Source of the DNA: UBA168 sp011055275
GTDB taxonomy: Archaea > Thermoproteota > Thermoprotei_A > Marsarchaeales > UBA168
NCBI GenBank assembly: GCA_046635845.1
Contig: JAQQXN010000001.1
DNA length: 64,000 nucleotides
Strand: one strand, 5' to 3'
Part shown: positions 51,229-60,249 of the stretch, in pieces
Layout: the number at the start of each line of letters is the position of its first letter
Numbering within the stretch: position 1 is the stretch's first letter
Notes under the pieces: model-generated
The model's input: only the letters and a program-made list of their open reading frames with translations
What the model was told of the DNA's origin: nothing
Databases searched by the model: none
Program-made: the position numbers and the translations under genes

Positions 51229-52737
51229 TTATTGACGTAATCGCATTGGCTTGGATTGAGCAGAAAGGCCTTGCCTTGGTTCGTCATCCGCTTTCTTTGA
51301 AATGGTTGATGTTTTCCCGGCGCCCGCGCCCCCTTCTCTTGAAGCTTCGATCGAGCCGGGCGCTGGCGCCTCGTTTTCGCCTCCTTCCGATGGCAGAGCT
51401 GGTTCCGCGGGCGCCTTCGTCCTGTAGAGGACGTAGATTATCGCTATAAGGATGAGGGCTGCTGCCCCCTCTTCCAGCACGCTGAGCTGGAAACTTGATA
51501 TGAAGAGCAGCGTGAGAGCAAACATGACGACTTCAAGAACCGGATAGAAGGGAGCCCTGAACTTGCCCTTGTAGCCCTTCTTCCTTAGCGAGAGCAGCGA
51601 TGGTCCCACGAAAAGGTAGGAGTAGATGAAGCCAAAGGTGGCTAGGGATGCGAGATATATGAAGCTTGGCGTGATGAAGGCCACGGCCATCAGGAAAGCG
51701 GCGAGAAGGGTCGCGGTCCACGGGGCTCTTCTGGAGTTGAGCTTTGAGAGCGGCTTGGGCAGGAAGCCATCTTTCGACATCTGATAGATGGTTCTCGACG
51801 ATGAGGCCACCCACAGCAGGGTGACGCCAGCAGAGGCAAGAAGAGCTGCAGGGATCACGAGCAGCTTTACCAAGATCGGCGCGTTGACCGCGCTTAGCGC
51901 GGCTATGAATGCCGTGGTCGTTTTCCCGTACCTGTACCATCCCCTTGCCAGAAGCAGAACCACGAGAACGCCGACGTAGATCGACATGGCGACTATCTGC
52001 GAGCCGTAGATGCCCCTTGGCACGTCCCTTTCGGGCCTCTTTGCCTCGGCGGTGAACACAGCAACCGTGTTAAAGCCCGTGTAGGCGAAGAAGGCTATCA
52101 CGGCGGCCTTCATGAAGCCTGAAAAGCCGTTGGGAGCCAGAGGTGAGAAGTGAGCTAAGAGGTTCGATGGGGGTTGTATGGTCACTAGCGCCACCACGAC
52201 GGCTGCGAATAGCAGTATCACCGACACCTTGAACGCCACGAAGATCATCTCGGTGGTTGCCGTAGGCTTCACGCCTATGACGTTCAGCAGCACCCATGCC
52301 CCCAGCACTGCTGCAGCCAGCGCTGACACGAAATGAGGGGGCGTCACCACGTTGAAAAGCCCTATGAGCACCGCCTGCTTGACGAACGTGGCCATGGCTA
52401 TGGCCACCGCGGCCCCGCCTATGGTGTAGCCCATCACCCTCATGAGGCCCACCGACATGGCCCAAAAGCCACCAAGTCCCTCCTTTGTGAAGGAGTATAT
52501 GGCACCGCTGGTCTTCCTGACCTTTGGCATTGACGCTATCTCAGCTGATATGAGGGCTATGCCAAGGCCGAAAAGACCTACGAGAAGGTATGCCAGCACA
52601 GCTGCTGGACCGGCTATGTGAAGCACGTAACCACTGTAAAAGAATATGGAGGAACCGACTATGTCCCCCACGCCGGCCGCTAGCAGCGCCCAAAACGAAA
52701 GGCTTCTAGAGAGTTCGATCTCCTTGACTTCTTCCAT
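51229..52737 (-). CDS. APC-family amino-acid permease
   Basis: 502 residues, twelve membrane segments. TM1 has the GVGDIVGSSIFF helix break that binds substrate in APC carriers; further matches are KTSGAIYSFTKEGLGGFW and GFNTVAVFTAEAKRPERD. The last ~65 residues form a charged Glu/Ala/Gly-rich cytoplasmic tail. GAGGTGA is 4 nt before the ATG, with TTTAAAAG further upstream. Substrate unknown. Confidence 0.87.
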   Translation of the reverse strand: MEEVKEIELSRSLSFWALLAAGVGDIVGSSIFFYSGYVLHIAGPAAVLAYLLVGLFGLGIALISAEIASMPKVRKTSGAIYSFTKEGLGGFWAMSVGLMRVMGYTIGGAAVAIAMATFVKQAVLIGLFNVVTPPHFVSALAAAVLGAWVLLNVIGVKPTATTEMIFVAFKVSVILLFAAVVVALVTIQPPSNLLAHFSPLAPNGFSGFMKAAVIAFFAYTGFNTVAVFTAEAKRPERDVPRGIYGSQIVAMSIYVGVLVVLLLARGWYRYGKTTTAFIAALSAVNAPILVKLLVIPAALLASAGVTLLWVASSSRTIYQMSKDGFLPKPLSKLNSRRAPWTATLLAAFLMAVAFITPSFIYLASLATFGFIYSYLFVGPSLLSLRKKGYKGKFRAPFYPVLEVVMFALTLLFISSFQLSVLEEGAAALILIAIIYVLYRTKAPAEPALPSEGGENEAPAPGSIEASREGGAGAGKTSTISKKADDEPRQGLSAQSKPMRLRQ

Positions 52738-52916
52738 GGATTCACCTCGCGTTTTTTGTCGAGTTTTAACTTTTAAATGTTGGCTTTCGCTTGCTTTGTT
52801 GAAAAATCTTAGGCCGTGCTTAGTTGCGATTCAAATTGGTGTCGTTGGACGCAGCCTTTTCTAGGTCTTTTGCCAAATCTGAAGAATCGTCGGCTACAGC
52901 GCGGTTAACCGAAAGT

Positions 52917-52926
52917 ATTTTATATA
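52917..52926 (+). promoter_or_regulatory. TATA box of the second permease
   Basis: ATTTTATATA-type sequence centred about 23 nt before ATG 52944, no ribosome binding site between; predicted leaderless start. Confidence 0.5.
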
Positions 52927-52943
52927 GATTTGTTTTATAGCTT

Positions 52944-54353
52944 ATGAATTCCATCCGCTTAAAGCAGAACGCGCTGTCGCTCTGGGAAACTTATGGCCAA
53001 GCCATGGCGGTTACCGCCCCATTGGGCAGCGTTGTCTCCACCACGACGGCCGCAGTTCTCTACGTTGGTTCTGCGGTACCTCTTGCCACCTTGCTTGCCT
53101 TTATGGCGAGCGTCGTGTGGCTTGCGGTTTTGACTGCTTACTCGAAAAGGATTGCCAGCGCTGGAGGTTTCTACTCCTTTGCGGGGTTTTCCTATCGGAG
53201 GAAGTGGATCAGTTTTTTCGAGGCCGTAACCGAGGTGTCGGCGTTCGTGGCCCTCAACGCTGCCGATGTCTTTGCGGTTTACCTGATGCTGAAGGTGATA
53301 GAAGCGATGCTTTCCGTGAGGATCTCCCTTCCACTTGAGCTGCTCATCGCTTCAAGCGCCCTTTGGTATCCCACGGCTATCTCCCTCTTGAACATAAAAG
53401 TGGTTATCGGAAAATTCGTCTCATGGAGCGCCACCGCTGAGGTCGCCTTGCTTTCGGCGTTCTTCTTTTATTCCGCGTTAACGCATGGCTTTTCGCTGGC
53501 TCCCCTATCTCCCTCTGGAGTTGGCTCCGCTGGATTCTTGGCTGCTTTTCTTCTCTCGCTAACAAGCATATCTGGAGCCGGCACGTCTACTTACCTTGGT
53601 GAGGAGACAAGTAGGCCAACGCGCAACGTGACCGCCGGTATGTGGTTAGCGCTCGTTCTCGGTGGAATAGCGATGTTCCTTGGGTCATATGCTATGGTGA
53701 TAGACTGGGGTCCGAATCTGCATGCGCTTGCCAGCTCGCCCCAGCCACTCCTTCAGGAGATGGGAAAGGTGCCCATGGTTGGCGGGGTCCTCTTACTTGC
53801 GACCTTCATCCTTGCACTTAACAGTATACTATCCTCAAACGTGGGTACTACCGTGGCGCCGGCTAGGGTTCTCTTCAACCTTGCCAGAGAGAGGGCGGCA
53901 CCAGCTAACTTCTTGAAGCTCAACCGTTTCTTTGAGCCGTTGACGGGAACCATATTGGTTGGGATCGTTTCAGCTGGGCTTGCAGGTGGCTACCTCACCC
54001 TGGGGGTTGATGCGGCCTTCGCGCAGCTCAGCTTGCTCGCCTCATTCTTCTGGATGCTTGGAAGGACGGTAGACGCCCTGGGCGTGCCGCTCCTTTACAG
54101 GAGGGTTGGCGCCAAGATGGGGGCCTTCTGGATCGTCACCGGGCTGGCCCTGGTGTTAAGCGGAGTGGCGGTGACATCTGTGCTAACTCCCGTTGATCCC
54201 TTGGCGCTTGCGGGGATAGCCGGCTTCGTGCTATTGACGTTAGCGCTTTACCTGATCTATGGGAGGAAGGGAAAACCGGGAAGCGTTTACGTGGACGAGA
54301 GAGGCGAGCTCAAGAGCTGGAACGACGGTGATGATGACAGACGTGCAAAGTGA
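52944..54353 (+). CDS. APC-family amino-acid permease, second copy type
   Basis: 469 residues with about twelve membrane segments, distant from its divergent neighbour. Family points: AVTAPLGSVVSTTTAAVLY in TM1, SAGGFYSFAGFSYRRKW, and YLGEETSRPTRNV in the loop after TM6. It is likely an amino-acid/H+ symporter; substrate unknown. Two divergent permeases share a 206-nt regulatory gap. Confidence 0.85.
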   Translation: MNSIRLKQNALSLWETYGQAMAVTAPLGSVVSTTTAAVLYVGSAVPLATLLAFMASVVWLAVLTAYSKRIASAGGFYSFAGFSYRRKWISFFEAVTEVSAFVALNAADVFAVYLMLKVIEAMLSVRISLPLELLIASSALWYPTAISLLNIKVVIGKFVSWSATAEVALLSAFFFYSALTHGFSLAPLSPSGVGSAGFLAAFLLSLTSISGAGTSTYLGEETSRPTRNVTAGMWLALVLGGIAMFLGSYAMVIDWGPNLHALASSPQPLLQEMGKVPMVGGVLLLATFILALNSILSSNVGTTVAPARVLFNLARERAAPANFLKLNRFFEPLTGTILVGIVSAGLAGGYLTLGVDAAFAQLSLLASFFWMLGRTVDALGVPLLYRRVGAKMGAFWIVTGLALVLSGVAVTSVLTPVDPLALAGIAGFVLLTLALYLIYGRKGKPGSVYVDERGELKSWNDGDDDRRAK

Positions 54354-54530
54354 TTATCGAAGAATCTGCGTGCCTAGCGGCGAAGTTTTCGTACTTGCCA
54401 AGATAAATCGTGAGCCCAGCGAGCAGCTCCTGCGCGGGGACACGCGCTGGCCTATCCTTCGGTCTGGGATATTTTTGGTCTAACTTACGGCTCGATTTGA
54501 GCTCGAGGCCTTCTCGCATCTCGGAAATAA

Positions 54531-54540
54531 ATTTATAAAT
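54531..54540 (+). promoter_or_regulatory. TATA box of phoU
   Basis: ATTTATAAAT, a perfect 10-bp palindrome, centred 26-27 nt upstream of ATG 54562; canonical leaderless spacing. Confidence 0.65.
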
Positions 54541-54561
54541 CTTTTAACCCTTTTTTTAAAG

Positions 54562-55557
54562 ATGGAATACAGAAAAATACAGAGGACAGGAGGATCAAGT
54601 TACACGATATCGCTGCCGAAAGAGTGGGTTGAAGAGAACAAGCTAAAGGAGGGCGACGCGCTTGGCCTGCAAGAGCTCAGGACTGGCGAGCTGTTGATCA
54701 TGCCGAGCGGAAAAAGGCATTCCTTTGGGGACTTTACTCTCGACATCAAGGAAAACGAGGAGCCGAAGCACCTTTTAAGAACGCTCGTGGCCTTGTACTT
54801 GAAAGGCTATAGCACGATCAACGTCAGATCGCGTGGTTTCATCCAGTCTGAAACCAGGCGCGTGATCATGGACTTCAAGTCATTGGTGATAGGGGTCGAG
54901 ATACTTGAGGAGAGGCAGGACGCTGTAGTCCTAAGAGACCTAGTTGCCACGTCAGACCTTGATCCCCTCAGGATCATGGACAGAATGGCCTCAATGGTTA
55001 AGTCGGACTTAGCGGAGTTAAGGCCCTTGTTGAAGAAGCCCTTGGTTCCGCAGCTCGAGGAAATAATGCAAAGGGACTCTCAGATAGATAAGATGTACCT
55101 GTTTATAGCGAAAGAGTTCAACCGGGCGCTATACTATCCTTGGTACGAGGGAGAGCTTGGTGTGAGCGTGAGGAGGCTCTCTAGCATGAGAAACGTATCC
55201 AAGCAGATCGAAAGGATAGGGGACCACATAGAGAGCGCGTGCAGGCTGCTATCAGAATACGGTAACCCCATCACTGAAGGCGAAATCGACGAGTTACTGC
55301 AGACGTCGGTTGCGCTGTTCGATGACGCGTACAGGTCGTACTCTTCATCCGATCTGGCGTTGGCCCAGAGCGTGGTCGACGAGGTAGAGAGCGCGGCCGA
55401 GAAGTACATTGGCGTGCTGAAGAAGTACGAGAGCGCCGGCTCCATTTACGCTTTCCTCGTAGGGGAAGACCTGCGGAGGATCTTATTTTACTCATCCGAT
55501 ATAGCAGAGGCTGCCATCGATGATGCGGTGGGTTCGGGGGAAATGCCCACGGCGTAA
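54562..55557 (+). CDS. phoU: AbrB-PhoU phosphate regulator
   Basis: 331 residues. Residues 1-50 are an AbrB/SpoVT DNA-binding swapped hairpin (QRTGGSSYTISLPKEWVEEN), followed by two PhoU helical bundles (IERIGDHIESACRLL is the metal-binding helix motif). This archaeal form can bind DNA and likely represses or tunes the pst operon that follows. Upstream gap carries the ATTTATAAAT core promoter. Confidence 0.88.
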   Translation: MEYRKIQRTGGSSYTISLPKEWVEENKLKEGDALGLQELRTGELLIMPSGKRHSFGDFTLDIKENEEPKHLLRTLVALYLKGYSTINVRSRGFIQSETRRVIMDFKSLVIGVEILEERQDAVVLRDLVATSDLDPLRIMDRMASMVKSDLAELRPLLKKPLVPQLEEIMQRDSQIDKMYLFIAKEFNRALYYPWYEGELGVSVRRLSSMRNVSKQIERIGDHIESACRLLSEYGNPITEGEIDELLQTSVALFDDAYRSYSSSDLALAQSVVDEVESAAEKYIGVLKKYESAGSIYAFLVGEDLRRILFYSSDIAEAAIDDAVGSGEMPTA

Positions 55558-55567
55558 GTCCTCGAAT

Positions 55568-55585
55568 CTATATAGTCGTATATAG
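55568..55585. promoter_or_regulatory. Inverted repeat upstream of pstS, possible operator
   Basis: CTATATA-GTCG-TATATAG: 7-bp arms, 4-bp spacer, lying 46-63 nt upstream of the pstS start and directly upstream of its TATA box. The position fits an activator or repressor site; the AbrB domain of the adjacent PhoU is a candidate binder (inference). Confidence 0.55.
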
Positions 55586-55601
55586 TTTATGTCGCAAATA
55601 C

Positions 55602-55607
55602 TTATTA
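55602..55607 (+). promoter_or_regulatory. TATA box of pstS
   Basis: TTATTA within ACTTATTAG, centred 26-27 nt before ATG 55631. It makes the upstream in-frame ATG at 55589 unlikely as the start. Confidence 0.5.
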
Positions 55608-55630
55608 GATCAGAGCTCTATGTAGCTGAA

Positions 55631-56698
55631 ATGAACAAGGCTCTGATCGGAATTTTACTATTAGCTTTGGTGGCGATAGTGAGTGCTATCGCCTTAACCT
55701 ATCGCGGTAATTCCGGGAAGGTCACGCTTACGGAGAGCGGCTCAACGTTGCTCTACCCGCTTTTCAACGAATGGGCCGCGAATTACACCGCGGCTAAGAT
55801 CACTACTCAAGCTACGGGCAGCGGGACCGGCATATCGGAGGCTATCTCTGGAACGGTAGTGATCGGGGCTTCGGACGCTTTCATGACCAATCCCCAGGTC
55901 GAGAGCAATCCCGACATGTTAAACATTCCAATAGCCATATCATCCCAGTACGTGGCGTACAACTTGCCTGGGATGAATAACACGCATTTGGTATTATCTG
56001 GGCCGGTAATAGCGGCCATATACAATGGCTCGATTCACTACTGGAACGATCCAGCCATCGAAGCCCTGAACCCAGGAGTCCAGTTGCCTCACCAGATGAT
56101 AGTGCCAGTGTTCAGGTCTGACGGAAGCGGCGACACCAACATGTTCACTTTGTTCTTGAGCAGAAGCGACCCTTGGTGGAATCACACTGTGGGTTATGGC
56201 ACCAACGTCAACTGGCCGAAAAACCCAGCTTTGCATGGGGCCGTAGGTAACTCGGGCATCATAAGCTTCATGGCCGAAACCCCTTACTCGATAGGTTACG
56301 TGGCCATGACCTATACAGTCCAGGTAAAGCAGGCAGGCCTTGGTTACGCGGCCTTGATCAACAGGGCGGGTAACGCTGTTCTGCCAAGCACGGCTACGGT
56401 CATGAATGCCGCACAACAGTACCTGAACCAGATCCCCGCCGACGGAAGAATAGCCATAGCCTTCGCTCCTGGGGCGGACTCATATCCCATAGCCACCTTT
56501 GAGTACGTCATAGTGAAGAAGGTTCAGCCCAGTTCCGCGGTCGCGGTCGCTGTGAAGAAGTTCCTGACTTGGGCCGTTTCGCCCAACGGAGGAAGCTCAG
56601 AATACTACATGGGAAAGCTTGATTTGATTCCCCTACCTCAATCAGTTGTAAGCAAGGTGGTCCTGCCCTTAATCGATCAGATAAGTGGTCCGCCTTGA
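55631..56698 (+). CDS. pstS: Phosphate ABC transporter, substrate-binding protein
   Basis: 355 residues. An N-terminal membrane anchor or signal (residues 4-24, no lipobox cysteine) is followed by the phosphate-binding fold: TESGSTLLYPLFNEWA, GSGTGISEAISG, VIGASDAFM, and VFRSDGSGDTNMFT, whose Ser/Thr/Asp/Arg residues hold phosphate. Acts outside the membrane. First gene of pstSCAB; 4-nt overlap with pstC. Confidence 0.93.
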   Translation: MNKALIGILLLALVAIVSAIALTYRGNSGKVTLTESGSTLLYPLFNEWAANYTAAKITTQATGSGTGISEAISGTVVIGASDAFMTNPQVESNPDMLNIPIAISSQYVAYNLPGMNNTHLVLSGPVIAAIYNGSIHYWNDPAIEALNPGVQLPHQMIVPVFRSDGSGDTNMFTLFLSRSDPWWNHTVGYGTNVNWPKNPALHGAVGNSGIISFMAETPYSIGYVAMTYTVQVKQAGLGYAALINRAGNAVLPSTATVMNAAQQYLNQIPADGRIAIAFAPGADSYPIATFEYVIVKKVQPSSAVAVAVKKFLTWAVSPNGGSSEYYMGKLDLIPLPQSVVSKVVLPLIDQISGPP

Positions 56699-57654
56699 AG
56701 GCTGATGAACTTGCCATATCGATCGCGTCAACCATACCTGTGGCCTTTATCTTAATTATTTTTGGCTTCCTAGTTTTCAAGGCCTATCCTTCAATGGTTT
56801 ACAACGGCATTAAGTTCTTTACGAGCTACGTTTGGAATCCGGGTGACATATCGGCTGAGCCCATAGTGGTGCGCGGCTTTAAGGTCTCTCCTGGAGCGTC
56901 TTTTGGCATACTTCTGTTCTTGACCGGCACACTTATAACTTCAGCCGTAGCCCTCCTGCTCTCTCTTCCCGCGTCCATATTCGCCTCCATAGCGCTAGCG
57001 CTTTACCTGAACGAGAGGATCAGGGCCGTCGTGTCGAGTGCGCTGGGTCTCTTCGCAGGGATCCCAAGCGTCATATACGGGTTATGGGGAGTGGTCTTTC
57101 TCGAGCCCACGCTATACTCTCGCGTCGAGCCGGAGATGAGGGCTCTTTTGGGTTTTATCCCGTTCTTTTCTGGGCCAATATACAGCGGGTCCGGTATTCT
57201 GGCGTCGAGCCTTGTTCTCGCGCTTATGGTTTTTCCCATAAGTACCTCCATAATTTATCAGTCAGCGGTTTCCCTTAGAGACGCGGCTGTAAATGATGCC
57301 TTGGCGCTGGGCGCCACGAAGTGGGAGGCTGGAAAGCTCTTGCGTTCAATGATGAGAAAGCAGATACTTGGCGGTGGGTTGTTGTCGCTTGGCAGGGCGC
57401 TTGGGGAGACCATGGCCGTTTTGATGACATGCGGAGGGGCAATAAACTCCATGCCAACAAACTTCTATTCCCCGATCAACACCATGGCTGCTGCCCTCAC
57501 CGCTCTTCTCGATAGCGCTTTCATAGACCCCACGGGAATGGTGTTGTCGTCGCTTGCCGAGTTGGGAGTTACTCTGCTCCTGATATCTGTGGCCTCAAGC
57601 ATGATAGGAAGGGCCATCCTCGGAAGGGTGGCGCTAAGAGGTGAGCTGGAGTGA
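56695..57654 (+). CDS. pstC: Phosphate ABC transporter permease PstC
   Basis: 319 residues, six membrane segments. The EAA-type loop is ALGATKWEAGKLL, and GRALGETMAVLM marks the PstC/A family. A periplasmic-type loop around residues 40-65 is normal for PstC. TTG start, TTGA overlap with pstS. Confidence 0.92.
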   Translation: MKADELAISIASTIPVAFILIIFGFLVFKAYPSMVYNGIKFFTSYVWNPGDISAEPIVVRGFKVSPGASFGILLFLTGTLITSAVALLLSLPASIFASIALALYLNERIRAVVSSALGLFAGIPSVIYGLWGVVFLEPTLYSRVEPEMRALLGFIPFFSGPIYSGSGILASSLVLALMVFPISTSIIYQSAVSLRDAAVNDALALGATKWEAGKLLRSMMRKQILGGGLLSLGRALGETMAVLMTCGGAINSMPTNFYSPINTMAAALTALLDSAFIDPTGMVLSSLAELGVTLLLISVASSMIGRAILGRVALRGELE

Positions 57655-58499
57655 AAGAGCGCAGCATGACCTTGAGGTTGGCAGAGGACAGTCTTGCAAG
57701 GGCGGTTGGCATTGGGGTGATATCGGTGCTCTTTTCAGCTCTCTTGCTCATAGTCTACTACGTCACGTCCGGTGCTCTCTTCCACTTCTCGTGGGATATG
57801 CTCACTACCTTTGGAAACACGACGTCTGGAGGGATTTTGAACGCCATCATTGGCACGTGGCTTCTGATAGGTATCTCCACAGCCATATCGTTCCCTTTAG
57901 GCATTGTGACGGCAATCTACTTAGCTGAGTATCGGGGAAGGCTTAGCGGTCTCATAAGGCTTAGCATCGACGTGCTTGCCTCGGTCCCATCAATGGTGCT
58001 TGGTCTTTTCGGTTACCTGGTCTACGTCATATACCTAGGAATGGGGTTCTCGCTTTTGGCAGGCGGATTGACGCTTTCGCTCATGATGGTGCCCTACGTT
58101 GCCAGATCCAGCGAGATCGCCTTCTTGAACGTGCCAAAGGAGCTGAGGGAGGCCGCCTACGCTCTGGGAGCCACCAAGTGGCAATATGTAAGCAGGGTAC
58201 TTCTAAGGGCCGCGTGGCCCTTGGTCGCGTCCGGCGTTGTTTTGTCTTCATCCATAGCGGCCGGAGAAACCGCGCAGCTGCTTTACACGGCTGGATGGAA
58301 CACCGGACTTCCATCGGCCCTCATTCACTCCCAGGTTCCATATCTGACATACGTTGTGTGGTCTGGCATAAACCAGCCCTCGGCCTATGCCAATGGCTTG
58401 GCGTACGTGTCTGCCGAGGTTTTGATAGTCACCGTATTCTCGCTGATGGTTTTGTCTAAGGTCTTAGAGAGGAGGGGAATTGCATGGAAACGCAGCTGA
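57651..58499 (+). CDS. pstA: Phosphate ABC transporter permease PstA
   Basis: 282 residues, six membrane segments; EAA loop ALGATKWQYVSRVLL, conserved SIAAGETAQLLYTAG. GTG start overlapping the pstC stop (GTGA). Confidence 0.92.
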   Translation: MKERSMTLRLAEDSLARAVGIGVISVLFSALLLIVYYVTSGALFHFSWDMLTTFGNTTSGGILNAIIGTWLLIGISTAISFPLGIVTAIYLAEYRGRLSGLIRLSIDVLASVPSMVLGLFGYLVYVIYLGMGFSLLAGGLTLSLMMVPYVARSSEIAFLNVPKELREAAYALGATKWQYVSRVLLRAAWPLVASGVVLSSSIAAGETAQLLYTAGWNTGLPSALIHSQVPYLTYVVWSGINQPSAYANGLAYVSAEVLIVTVFSLMVLSKVLERRGIAWKRS

Positions 58500-59227
58500 G
58501 CTCTGAGCTGAACGAGAGGATTGCGGTCAAGATAGAAAACCTCACGGTGAGGACGCGCAGCGCTGGACAGCCGCCTATCCTAGATCGCGTGAGCTGCGAG
58601 TTTTACGAGCACGCCATAAACACGGTTGTTGGTCCCTCGGGAAGCGGTAAGAGCACCTTGCTCAGGGCCATAAATAGGCTAAACGAGATAAACGGCCTTG
58701 TCACCGAGGGCAAGATCATCGTGGATGGCAAAGACGTCAGCCATATGAACGCTATTGAGTTGAGGAGAAAGGTTGGCATGGTCTTTCAACAGCCAAACCC
58801 GTTCCCAGGCAGCATCTTCGATAACGTGGCCTTTGGTCCCAGGCTTCACTGGAAGATGACAAAGAGGGAGCTAAATGAAGTAGTAAAAGACGCTCTGGAG
58901 CGGGTCGGGCTGTACGAGGAGGTCAAGGACAAGCTCATGAGCTCGGCGATGACGCTTTCAGGAGGCCAAAAGCAGAGGCTTTGCATAGCAAGGGCCATAG
59001 CCGTTAGGCCATCGGTGTTGCTTATGGACGAACCGACTTCCTCTTTGGATCCCAAATCCAAATCCGTGATCGAAGAACTCATGATCAAGCTAAAGGGAGA
59101 AGCCACGATAGTGCTGGTCACACATGACATATCGCAAGCAAAGCGCGTTTCGGACCACGTCATATTACTCAGAAACGGGCGCGTGGAGAGCAGTGAAGAA
59201 GCGGAGAATGCCTTGAAATATGAGTAA
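58484..59227 (+). CDS. pstB: Phosphate ABC transporter ATPase PstB
   Basis: 247 residues. Walker A GPSGSGKSTLLRAINR, Q-loop FQQPNPFPGS, signature LSGGQKQRLCIARAIA, Walker B LLMDEPTSSLD, switch His in VTHD. Overlaps pstA by 16 nt; last gene of the operon. Confidence 0.95.
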   Translation: METQLSSELNERIAVKIENLTVRTRSAGQPPILDRVSCEFYEHAINTVVGPSGSGKSTLLRAINRLNEINGLVTEGKIIVDGKDVSHMNAIELRRKVGMVFQQPNPFPGSIFDNVAFGPRLHWKMTKRELNEVVKDALERVGLYEEVKDKLMSSAMTLSGGQKQRLCIARAIAVRPSVLLMDEPTSSLDPKSKSVIEELMIKLKGEATIVLVTHDISQAKRVSDHVILLRNGRVESSEEAENALKYE

Positions 59228-59342
59228 GGCATTGCGACGAATCTAAACCGTTGCTTGCTGTGGTTTAAAGATGGGATTGGTTTGTGCATGAGAACCGCGA
59301 AGTTTGATCAGCATGCTTAATTTTGGTGGTGAAATGATAATT

Positions 59343-59735
59343 ATGAGCTCAAGGGAAGCGGCGCTGCTCAAGAGGCGGGCTGAGGCTTTTTTGAGAAATG
59401 CTCAATCTCTTTTCAACTCAGGGGACTATGATCTGGCCATGTTTAGTCTTGAGCAGCACTGCCAGCTTCTGGTTAAGTATTGCCTCTTTTATCTGGAAGG
59501 CACATATCCAAGGACGCATTCGCTCACGCAATCGTTAAGGGAGCTCGCGAAGCGCGATGAAGGCGTGAGGGAACTGCTTCACGGAGAGAGTTACTTATAC
59601 GTAACAAAACTTGAGGATGCTTACCTTGCCTCAAGGTACATTCCAAGGGAGTATGACAAGGAGGAGGCAGCGCCCACGCTAACCTTTGTCAAGGAGGTAT
59701 TTGATCTCATTGTCCAACAAACTGTCCGTGCTTAA
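59343..59735 (+). CDS. HEPN-domain protein (toxin of HEPN-MNT pair)
   Basis: 130 residues, helical, with the HEPN pattern ALLKRRAEAFLRNAQSLFNS, GDYDLAMFSLEQHCQLLVKY and the RTHSLTQSL segment (Arg-x-His in place of the longer R-x4-6-H motif). HEPN proteins of this kind are RNases or scaffolds neutralised by the nucleotidyltransferase encoded next. ATG 59343 is preferred: GGTGGTGA lies 10 nt upstream and CTTAATTT about 25 nt upstream. Overlaps the antitoxin gene. Confidence 0.82.
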   Translation: MSSREAALLKRRAEAFLRNAQSLFNSGDYDLAMFSLEQHCQLLVKYCLFYLEGTYPRTHSLTQSLRELAKRDEGVRELLHGESYLYVTKLEDAYLASRYIPREYDKEEAAPTLTFVKEVFDLIVQQTVRA

Positions 59736-60012
59736 GAACTACCTAACGTACGCGAAGCGCGCCAAGGAGATAGCGCTTGCGTACGATCCCTCGGTAAAGG
59801 TGCTCGTTTTTGGTTCAGTGGTAAGGGGAGATTATACAGGCGCCAGCGACATCGACCTGCTTGTTATATCTGAGAAGGAAGAGCTGCGCTACAGCATGGA
59901 AGCGAGCATAAGGGAGGGAGTTCCGGAGGCCCCTTTGGAAGTTCACTTCGCGACGCCGCAGCAATATAGGACCTGGTATTCTAGGTTCATCGACGTGTTC
60001 GTGGAGGTTTGA
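59701..60012 (+). CDS. MNT-family nucleotidyltransferase (antitoxin of HEPN-MNT pair)
   Basis: 103 residues from TTG 59701. Minimal nucleotidyltransferase with VLVFGSVVRGDYTGASDIDLL (21 residues shortened here: GSVVRG then SDIDLL), the metal-binding GSx10DxD pattern. Such antitoxins can AMPylate the HEPN partner. AGGAGG at 59692-59697 is the ribosome binding site and lies inside the HEPN gene; TTG 59710 is another possible start. Confidence 0.8.
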   Translation: MISLSNKLSVLKNYLTYAKRAKEIALAYDPSVKVLVFGSVVRGDYTGASDIDLLVISEKEELRYSMEASIREGVPEAPLEVHFATPQQYRTWYSRFIDVFVEV

Positions 60013-60249
60013 ATGTTACAGAATTTCATTATGACCGCATGCGACATCACGTATCTCAATAAATTCTATTTCCATGGGGCTGTGCTTGGTTAATCTCGAT
60101 CGCCGATTTTTAGTTTGATAAATTAACTGACCGAATTTCGGGGACTTTGGTCATTTTACTTTGGCAAAGGATCCTGTGGTCTGGGAGCACCCAGTTACCA
60201 TCGAGCTTTTCATTGCTACGGTCATTCGGATCTTCTCATCGGCTTGTTG

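Noticed and set aside
54334..54483. 49-codon frame between the second permease and phoU
   Set aside because: Overlaps the permease end, no family similarity, no ribosome binding site of note; coding cannot be supported.
55589..55630. Upstream ATG of pstS
   Set aside because: It lies before the TATA box with correct spacing to ATG 55631 and overlaps the operator-like palindrome region.
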